Shown here: piece by piece, positions 59,216 through 64,000 of the stretch | How the letters are laid out: each line of letters begins with the position of its first letter | How positions within the stretch are numbered: position 1 is the stretch's first letter | Assembly (NCBI RefSeq): GCF_023094165.1 | Contig: NZ_JALMDK010000002.1 | Coordinates: 509,541-573,540, forward strand | Origin: Crossiella sp. S99.2 | GTDB lineage: Bacteria; Actinomycetota; Actinomycetes; Mycobacteriales; Pseudonocardiaceae | Direction: 5' to 3' | DNA length: 64,000 bases | Notes under the pieces: model-generated | Told to the model about the DNA's origin: nothing | Databases searched by the model: none | The model's input: only the letters and a program-made list of their open reading frames with translations | Program-made: the position numbers and the translations under genes

Positions 59216-60868
59216 GTGACCGAGCGCATCGACCACACCCTCCGCAATACCTGGACGCCCGAGGGCGCGAAGGCGGCCCATCTGCCGCCGCACGCGCTGC
59301 GCTGGCTCCGCTCCCGCATCGGCCTGGCCGAGGTGGCCACCCCGGTCGGCCCGGCCTCGCTGCACACCGTGGCCGACTCGGCGCTGCCCCCGGCCGCGCT
59401 GGCCGCCCTGGTGGCGGTGGTCGGCACCGCCGGCGTGCTGACCGACCGGGACGCCAGGCTCGGCCGCTCCGGCGGACTGTCCTATGTGGACCTGATGCGG
59501 CACAGGGGCGGCGGCGAGCCCGCGGTGCCGGACGCGGTGGTGCTGCCGGGCGATCCCGAGCAGGTGCAACGGGTGCTGGAAGTCTGTGTCGAACACGGCG
59601 TCGCGGTGGTGCCCTTCGGCGGCGGCACCTCGGTGGTCGGCGGGGTCAACCCGCTGCGCGGGGACAAGGCATCGGTCATCGCGCTGGACCTGCTCCGGCT
59701 GGACAAGCTGGTCTCGGTCGACCCGATCTCGCACACCGCGGTCTTTCAGGCCGGGGTGCGCGCGCCGGACGCGGAACGGCTGCTGGAGGCGCACGGCTTC
59801 ACCCTCGGCCACTTCCCGCAGTCCTTCGAGCGGGCCACCCTCGGCGGGTTCGCCGCCACCCGCTCGGCCGGGCAGGCATCGGCGGGCTACGGCCGGTTCG
59901 AGGACATGGTGCACGCGCTGCGACTGGCCACTCCCGCCGGTGAGCTGCGGCTGGGCGGCAGCCCGGCCTCGGCCGCGGGCCCGGACCTGAAACAGCTGGT
60001 CATCGGCAGCGAGGGCACGTTCGGTGTGATCACCGAACTGACCCTGCGGGTACGCGAGGCGCCGACCTTCCACCACTACGAGGGCCTGGTCCTGGACGGC
60101 TGGGAACGCGGTGCGCTGGCCCTGCGCGCACTGGCCCAGCAACGGGTGCTCGCCGATGTCACCCGCCTGTCCGACATGGACGAGACCGAGGCATCCCTGG
60201 AACTCGCGGGCGGCTGGAAGGGCAAGGCACTGCGGTCCTACCTGCGCACCCGCGGCGTGGTCGCGCCCTGCCTGCTCATCCTGGGCTGGGAGACCACCTC
60301 CCCGCGCGAACTGGCCACCCGGCGGCAGGCCGCGCTGCGCGCGCTGCGCGAGTTCAGCCCGGTGCGCCTGGGCCGCCCGCTGGGCGAGGCCTGGCGCAAG
60401 GGCCGCTTCGGCGGACCCCGGCAGCGGGATCTGCTGCTGGACGCCGGGGTGTGCGTGGAAACCCTGGAGACCGCCACCGACTGGGCCGGCCTGGCCGCCC
60501 TGCGCACCGGCGTGCGCGGCGCGCTCACCGACGCGCTGAGCACCGCGGGCTCGCGCCCGGTGGTGATGTGCCACGTCTCGCACGCCTACGAGACCGGCGC
60601 CTCGCTGTACTTCACCGTGCTCAGCCCCCGCGCCGAGCAGGCCCCCCTTGACCAGTGGCACCGCGCCAAAACCGCGGCCTGCGAGGCCATCGTCAACCAC
60701 GCCGGCACCATCACCCACCACCACGCGGTCGGCGTGGACCACGCGCCCTGGCTGGCCGCCGAGGTGGGCGAACTCGGCCTGGACGTGCTGCGCGCGGTCA
60801 AGGACCGGCTTGATCCGACTGGAGTGCTTAATCCCGGAAAGCTGGTGCCGCCAGTGGGCAGGCCCTAA
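59216..60868 (+). CDS. FAD-binding oxidase, alkyl-DHAP-synthase-like (AGPS family)
   Basis: A 550-residue flavoprotein of the vanillyl-alcohol-oxidase fold, matching the actinobacterial alkyldihydroxyacetonephosphate synthase-like group (agpS). The FAD P-loop is VAVVPFGGGTSVVGGVN (about 129-145), then ATLGGFAATRSAGQASAGYGRFEDMV and GSEGTFGVITELTLRVRE. The C-terminal domain has GKALRSYLRTRGVVAPCLLILGWE and a His-rich ITHHHAVGVDHAPWLAAEVGELG, the region that carries active-site His/Tyr in this family. In eukaryotes AGPS exchanges an acyl for an alkyl chain on DHAP. The bacterial activity is less certain. GTG 59216 has CACACT ending 6 bases upstream. Confidence 0.83.
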   Translation: MTERIDHTLRNTWTPEGAKAAHLPPHALRWLRSRIGLAEVATPVGPASLHTVADSALPPAALAALVAVVGTAGVLTDRDARLGRSGGLSYVDLMRHRGGGEPAVPDAVVLPGDPEQVQRVLEVCVEHGVAVVPFGGGTSVVGGVNPLRGDKASVIALDLLRLDKLVSVDPISHTAVFQAGVRAPDAERLLEAHGFTLGHFPQSFERATLGGFAATRSAGQASAGYGRFEDMVHALRLATPAGELRLGGSPASAAGPDLKQLVIGSEGTFGVITELTLRVREAPTFHHYEGLVLDGWERGALALRALAQQRVLADVTRLSDMDETEASLELAGGWKGKALRSYLRTRGVVAPCLLILGWETTSPRELATRRQAALRALREFSPVRLGRPLGEAWRKGRFGGPRQRDLLLDAGVCVETLETATDWAGLAALRTGVRGALTDALSTAGSRPVVMCHVSHAYETGASLYFTVLSPRAEQAPLDQWHRAKTAACEAIVNHAGTITHHHAVGVDHAPWLAAEVGELGLDVLRAVKDRLDPTGVLNPGKLVPPVGRP

Positions 60869-60877
60869 AGTCCGGCA

Positions 60878-61909
60878 ATGGGTGATGTGCTGATCCGTTC
60901 CGTCCGCCCGTGGTCCTCCGCGGCCGACACCCCGGCGATCGACGTGCTCTGCCAGGCCGGGGCGATCGCCGCGCTGGGACCCGATCTCGCCGCGCCACCA
61001 GGGATTTCCGAGGTCGACGGCGGCGGCGGAGTGCTGCTGCCCGGCCTGGTCGCCGCGCACGTCCGGCCGCGGCCGGGACAGGCCGAGGCCACGCTGACCC
61101 GGCTGGTCGAGGCCGGGGTCACCCTGGCCAGGGTGCACGGACCGGCCGAGGACCTGGACGAGGTGCTGGCCGCGCGTGAGCTGTTCGCGGACCGGGCCCG
61201 GATCCAGGTGGTGGCCTTCGTGGCCGGTGGGCTCATCCGCGAGGAACGCGGCGAGAAACTCCTGGACGCCGCGGTGGCCGCGGGCGCGGACCTGCTCGGC
61301 GGGCTCGACCCGGCCGGGCACGACCGCGATCCGGTGCGCCACCTCGACCTGCTCTTCGAGCTGGCGCAACGGCATTCCACCGGCATCGACCTGCAACTGC
61401 GCGACCCCGGCGAACTGGGCGCCTTCGAGATCGAGCTGATCTGCGACCGGGTCGCCGCCCTGGGGATGCGCGGCCGGGTCACCCTCTCGCACTGCCTCGC
61501 ACTGTCCACAGTGGAGGATCACCGGCGCGAGCTGCTGGCCGAACTGCTGGCCGAGCACGGCATCTCGGTCACCACGCTGGCCACCGCCTGGGGCGATCCG
61601 CTGCCGCTGCGCCGGTTGCGCTGGGCCGGGGTGCCGGTCGGCCTCGGCGATGACGGCGGTGATCTGCTCGACCAGGCCTGGTTGCTGGCCCAGGCCAACG
61701 AGTTCGAGCGGGACGACGAGGTCGAGCTGTGCGCCGACGTGGCCACCAGGGACGGCGCGCGGGCGCTGCGGGTCGGCGGTTACGGCGTGATCGAGGGCGA
61801 CCGGGCGGACCTGATGGTGCTGGCCGCGGACTCGGTGGCCGAGGCGGTGCGGCAACGGCCGCCGCGCACCCTGGTGGTGCACGACGGCCGGGTGGTCAGT
61901 GGCGCTTAG
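60878..61909 (+). CDS. Amidohydrolase-like protein with a degenerate metal site
   Basis: A 343-residue member of the amidohydrolase superfamily, cytosine-deaminase-like. It has VLLPGLVAAHVRPRPGQ where active enzymes have HxH, so the second histidine is lost (HVR). LSHCLALS keeps a later His, and the final Asp is in GLGDDGGD. The C-terminal beta-domain phrase GDRADLMVLAADSVAEAVRQRPPRTLVVHDGRVV is intact. TAAAGT ends 6 bases before ATG 60878, and the gene lies 9 bases after the flavoenzyme, so it may be co-transcribed. Either the site uses one metal or the protein is non-catalytic; function unknown. Confidence 0.7.
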   Translation: MGDVLIRSVRPWSSAADTPAIDVLCQAGAIAALGPDLAAPPGISEVDGGGGVLLPGLVAAHVRPRPGQAEATLTRLVEAGVTLARVHGPAEDLDEVLAARELFADRARIQVVAFVAGGLIREERGEKLLDAAVAAGADLLGGLDPAGHDRDPVRHLDLLFELAQRHSTGIDLQLRDPGELGAFEIELICDRVAALGMRGRVTLSHCLALSTVEDHRRELLAELLAEHGISVTTLATAWGDPLPLRRLRWAGVPVGLGDDGGDLLDQAWLLAQANEFERDDEVELCADVATRDGARALRVGGYGVIEGDRADLMVLAADSVAEAVRQRPPRTLVVHDGRVVSGA

Positions 61910-62916
61910 ATCGTCACCAGCATCTTGCCGGTGTTGACACCCTTGAGCAGGTCCAGGAACGCCTGCGGGGCGTTCTCCAGACCGTCCACCACGGTCTCCC
62001 GGTAGCTGATCTTGCCCTCGGCCAGCCAGGTGCCGACCTCGGCGAAGAACTGCTCCTGCATGTCCTGGTACTCGTTCACGATGAAGCCGCGCAGGCTCAG
62101 GCCCTTGCCGATGATCTGGATCATGTTGCGCGGGCCGGTGGGCTCGCCCTTCTCGTTGTACTGCGAGATGGCCCCGCACAGCGCGAACCGGCCGCCCGGC
62201 TTGGCCGAGCTGAGCGCGGCCTCCAGGTGGTCCCCGCCCACGTTGTCGAAGTAGACGTCGATGCCCTCCGGTGCTGCCTCGGCCAGCAGCTCGTGGACCG
62301 GGCCGTCCTTGTAGTTGAAGGCCGCGTCGAAGCCCAGCTCCTTGACCAGGTACTCCACCTTCTCCGCGCTGCCGGCCGAGCCGATCACCCGGGAGGCGCC
62401 CTTGAGCTTGGCGATCTGGCCCACCAGCGAACCGACCGCACCGGCCGCGCCGGAGACGAACACGACATCGCCCTCGCGGAACTGGCCCGCGGCCAGCAGG
62501 CCGGCGTAGGCGGTCAGGCCGGGCATGCCCAGCACGCCGAGGAAGGCGCCGGCCGGGGCCAGGTTCGGGTCCACCTTGACCGCGTGCTTGACCGCGACCA
62601 CGGCGTACTCGCGCCAGCCGCCGAAGTGCAGCACCAGGTCGCCGACCTGGTAGTCGGGGGAGTTGGACACCACGACCTCGCCGACGGCGCCGCCCTGCAG
62701 CGCCTTGCCCAGCTCGAACGGCGGGGAGTAGGACTTCACGTCGTTCATCCGGCCGCGCATGTACGGGTCGACGCTCATGACCTTGTTGCGCACCAGCAGC
62801 TCGCCCTCGCCGGGGGCGGGCACCTCGGCCTGGACCTGGTCGAAGTTCTCCAGGGTGGGCCAGCCCTCGGGACGGGAGGCGAGACGGATTTCCAGGCCGG
62901 TGGACGCGGTGGTCAT
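61906..62916 (-). CDS. NADP-dependent oxidoreductase (MDR family, curcumin/leukotriene reductase-like)
   Basis: A 336-residue medium-chain reductase without zinc. It has the group phrases VMSVDPYMRGRMNDVKSYSPPFELGKALQGGAVGEVVVS, FLGVLGMPGLTAYAGLLAAGQFREGDVVFVSGAAGAVGSLVGQIAKLKGA (NADP Rossmann AAGAVGS), DVYFDNVGGDHLEAALSSAKPGGRFALCGAI and RGFIVNEYQ. These enzymes reduce alpha,beta-unsaturated carbonyls (prostaglandins, curcumin, alkenals). ATG 62916 has GAGGAG 7 bases upstream. It is divergent from the TetR gene, with a palindrome in between, so it is probably inducible by reactive carbonyls. The stop overlaps the convergent amidohydrolase stop by 4 bases. Confidence 0.9.
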   Translation of the reverse strand: MTTASTGLEIRLASRPEGWPTLENFDQVQAEVPAPGEGELLVRNKVMSVDPYMRGRMNDVKSYSPPFELGKALQGGAVGEVVVSNSPDYQVGDLVLHFGGWREYAVVAVKHAVKVDPNLAPAGAFLGVLGMPGLTAYAGLLAAGQFREGDVVFVSGAAGAVGSLVGQIAKLKGASRVIGSAGSAEKVEYLVKELGFDAAFNYKDGPVHELLAEAAPEGIDVYFDNVGGDHLEAALSSAKPGGRFALCGAISQYNEKGEPTGPRNMIQIIGKGLSLRGFIVNEYQDMQEQFFAEVGTWLAEGKISYRETVVDGLENAPQAFLDLLKGVNTGKMLVTI

Positions 62917-62939
62917 GCTGGGCTCCTCGGTTGAGAATG

Positions 62940-62954
62940 TGTCACTCACTGACA
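62940..62954. promoter_or_regulatory. Candidate TetR operator between the oxidoreductase and its regulator
   Basis: TGTCACTCACTGACA has 5-bp perfect outer arms (TGTCA and TGACA) and sits 24 bases upstream of the oxidoreductase start in the 92-base divergent gap. It resembles a TetR-type operator. The assignment to the TetR at 63009 is by position only. Confidence 0.5.
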
Positions 62955-63008
62955 AAAAACATACCATGACAATAGGCGTTCGGCGACACCTGACGTAGAC
63001 TGACGGAT

Positions 63009-63656
63009 GTGAGCATGGTCAAAGACGAGCTGGGCCTGCGCGAGCGCAAGAAGTTGCGCACCAAGAACGCGCTGGTCGACGCTGCCCTGGAGTTGTTCTT
63101 CGCCAAGGGTTTCGAGGCCACCACGGTCGAGGAGATCGCCGCCGCGGTGGAGATCTCGCCGCGCACCTTCTTCCGGTACTTCGCCGGCAAGGAGGACGTG
63201 GCGCTGTCCCAGTTCGCCGAGATCGACGAGTTCTGCATCGCCGCACTGGCCGAGCGCCCGGCCGACGAACCGCCGGTGGCCGCCACCCGCACCGCCTACC
63301 TGGCCATGTTCGACCACATCGCCGCCTTCGACGGCGGCCCGGCCCGCTACTGCGCCACCCACCGGCTGATCGGCCAGACGCCGACCCTGTTCGCCCGCTG
63401 GCTGTCCACCTCGGCGGTCTCCGAGCACCGGCTGGCCGAGGTCATCGCGGCGCGGCAGGGCGTGTCCGCGGCCGAGGACATCCGCTGCCGGCTGCTGATC
63501 CGGGTGCTGTGCGCGAGCGCGCGACTGGGCATGGAGGTGGCCTGCCAGCGCGGTTATTCGACCCTGGAAGAGCTGCGGGCGCAGGTGATCGAGTCGATGG
63601 ACCTGGGCATCGCGGGCCTGCCCGCCGCCTGGTCCAGCCCTGGCGAACGCTGGTGA
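63009..63656 (+). CDS. TetR-family regulator
   Basis: A 215-residue TetR protein. The DNA-binding domain is LRERKKLRTKNALVDAALELFFAKGFEATTVEEIAAAVEISPRTFFRYFAGKEDVAL (about 10-67), with the family's helix-turn-helix near 38-57. The C-terminal helical domain has Cys118 in RYCATHRLIGQT and Cys163, Cys168 and Cys178, so a thiol sensor is possible. TAGACT ends 7 bases before GTG 63009; the ATG two codons later is an alternative. Being divergent from the MDR oxidoreductase, it is the likely regulator of that gene. Confidence 0.87.
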   Translation: MSMVKDELGLRERKKLRTKNALVDAALELFFAKGFEATTVEEIAAAVEISPRTFFRYFAGKEDVALSQFAEIDEFCIAALAERPADEPPVAATRTAYLAMFDHIAAFDGGPARYCATHRLIGQTPTLFARWLSTSAVSEHRLAEVIAARQGVSAAEDIRCRLLIRVLCASARLGMEVACQRGYSTLEELRAQVIESMDLGIAGLPAAWSSPGERW

Positions 63657-63662
63657 GGCCGG

Positions 63663-64000
63663 TCAGTCCCGGCGCCGGATCAGCCCGCTTCGCTTGCGCA
63701 GCAAGTCTTCCAGGGCCGTCTGCGCGGCCTTGATCCGCGCCGTGCGCTGCTCCATGGTCAGCCCGTCGGCCGGCAGCATCGGCTTGGGCAGCGGCTTCAT
63801 CTGGAACCAGCGTTCCTCGTAGAACAGCTTGCCGACCTCGCGCCAGCTCTCCGCGAGCTGCTTCTCGGTCTCGGCGAGCTGCTGCTCCGCCTTCTCGTGC
63901 CGGTCCTTGGCCTGGCGGACCACCTCGGACAGCTCCTTGGCGCGTTCGGCGTCCACCTTCTGCATCCGGCGCACCGCCTCGTCCACCTGGCCGGTGATCG
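63663..64000 (-). CDS. Coiled-coil protein, C-terminal part only (runs off the right edge)
   Basis: A 5'-truncated gene whose last about 112 residues lie in the window. The sequence is almost entirely helical and charged: VRRMQKVDAERAKELSEVVRQAKDRHEKAEQQLAETEKQLAESWREVGKLFYEERWF, a long heptad-rich coiled coil, then KPLPKPMLPADG and a second helix ending RKRSGLIRRRD. No catalytic motif is visible. In-frame GTG or ATG codons exist at the start, but the frame is open to the edge, so the true start is probably outside the window. Its stop lies 6 bases after the convergent TetR stop. Function unknown. Confidence 0.6.
   Translation of the reverse strand, partial: ITGQVDEAVRRMQKVDAERAKELSEVVRQAKDRHEKAEQQLAETEKQLAESWREVGKLFYEERWFQMKPLPKPMLPADGLTMEQRTARIKAAQTALEDLLRKRSGLIRRRD

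Noticed and set aside
56996..62179. A continuous 1727-codon minus-strand frame
   Set aside because: Only its C-terminal 529 codons are glpD. The rest is the antisense of the AGPS-like, amidohydrolase and TetR regions, with no family resemblance and shadow-type composition.

Overview
The window is GC-rich actinobacterial chromosome. GTG starts are common, many genes overlap by 4 bases (ATGA/GTGA), and the gene set (SepH, DUF2530, DUF2537, DUF3027, two citrate synthases, a GlxA-type copper oxidase) together with the recurring word TCCACAGTGGA point to Pseudonocardiales (a Crossiella/Kutzneria/Amycolatopsis-like organism). Genus is inference. No rRNA, tRNA, CRISPR array, insertion sequence or prophage gene was seen.

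1-11.5 kb: a proline-rich partial gene, a lipoprotein glutaminyl cyclotransferase, DUF3027 coupled to a sacsin-like GHKL ATPase, DUF2530, a purine-type NCS2 permease, a secreted galactose-oxidase-like enzyme with two lectin modules, and a MarR/MFS pair. 11.5-25.4 kb is a metal and cofactor acquisition region. It has an orphan IdeR-type iron box followed by a terminator, an Fe-type superoxide dismutase with a Nur-like box, a cobalamin riboswitch with btuFCD, an XRE regulator divergent from a FhuF-like reductase, and an IdeR-box-controlled haem uptake locus (hmuTUV). The haem locus also encodes three neocarzinostatin-fold exported proteins and a sortase-anchored beta-propeller. An ABC-F ATPase follows.

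25.4-34.5 kb carries conserved actinobacterial core genes: a GCS2-type ligase, a TrmH methyltransferase, DUF2537, sepH, serC, citA, pdxH and an MFS transporter. From memory the order DUF3027-DUF2530-MarR-TrmH-DUF2537-sepH-serC-citA-gltA follows a M. tuberculosis block around Rv0877-Rv0896, so the metal region looks inserted in a conserved backbone. 34.4-45.7 kb is metabolic and membrane genes: a candidate pentameric ligand-gated channel relative, an arginase-like ureohydrolase, an ABC-2 exporter, a lipoprotein, an APC transporter, aldose epimerase, a hydrolase, a methyltransferase, and an amidohydrolase coupled to a PfkB kinase.

45.7-64 kb: a 485-base regulatory gap before gltA, a photolyase, a secreted S33 peptidase, a NatAB-like ABC exporter, and a fully overlapping four-gene operon (ACP, alpha/beta hydrolase, GT1 glycosyltransferase, membrane methyltransferase) that looks like a small uncharacterised biosynthetic cluster. 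Then come glpD-TetR facing an alkyl-DHAP-synthase-like flavoenzyme across a 9-bp-arm palindrome, a degenerate amidohydrolase, an MDR oxidoreductase facing its probable TetR regulator, and a partial coiled-coil gene at the right edge.

Recurrent features: many starts lack a Shine-Dalgarno site but have a TANNNT/CANNNT hexamer ending 6-8 bases upstream (leaderless pattern); roughly 60-100 bp palindromic repeats with GTAC cores sit at gene 3' ends; and the in-frame palindrome TCCAC(A/T)GTGGA recurs seven times.
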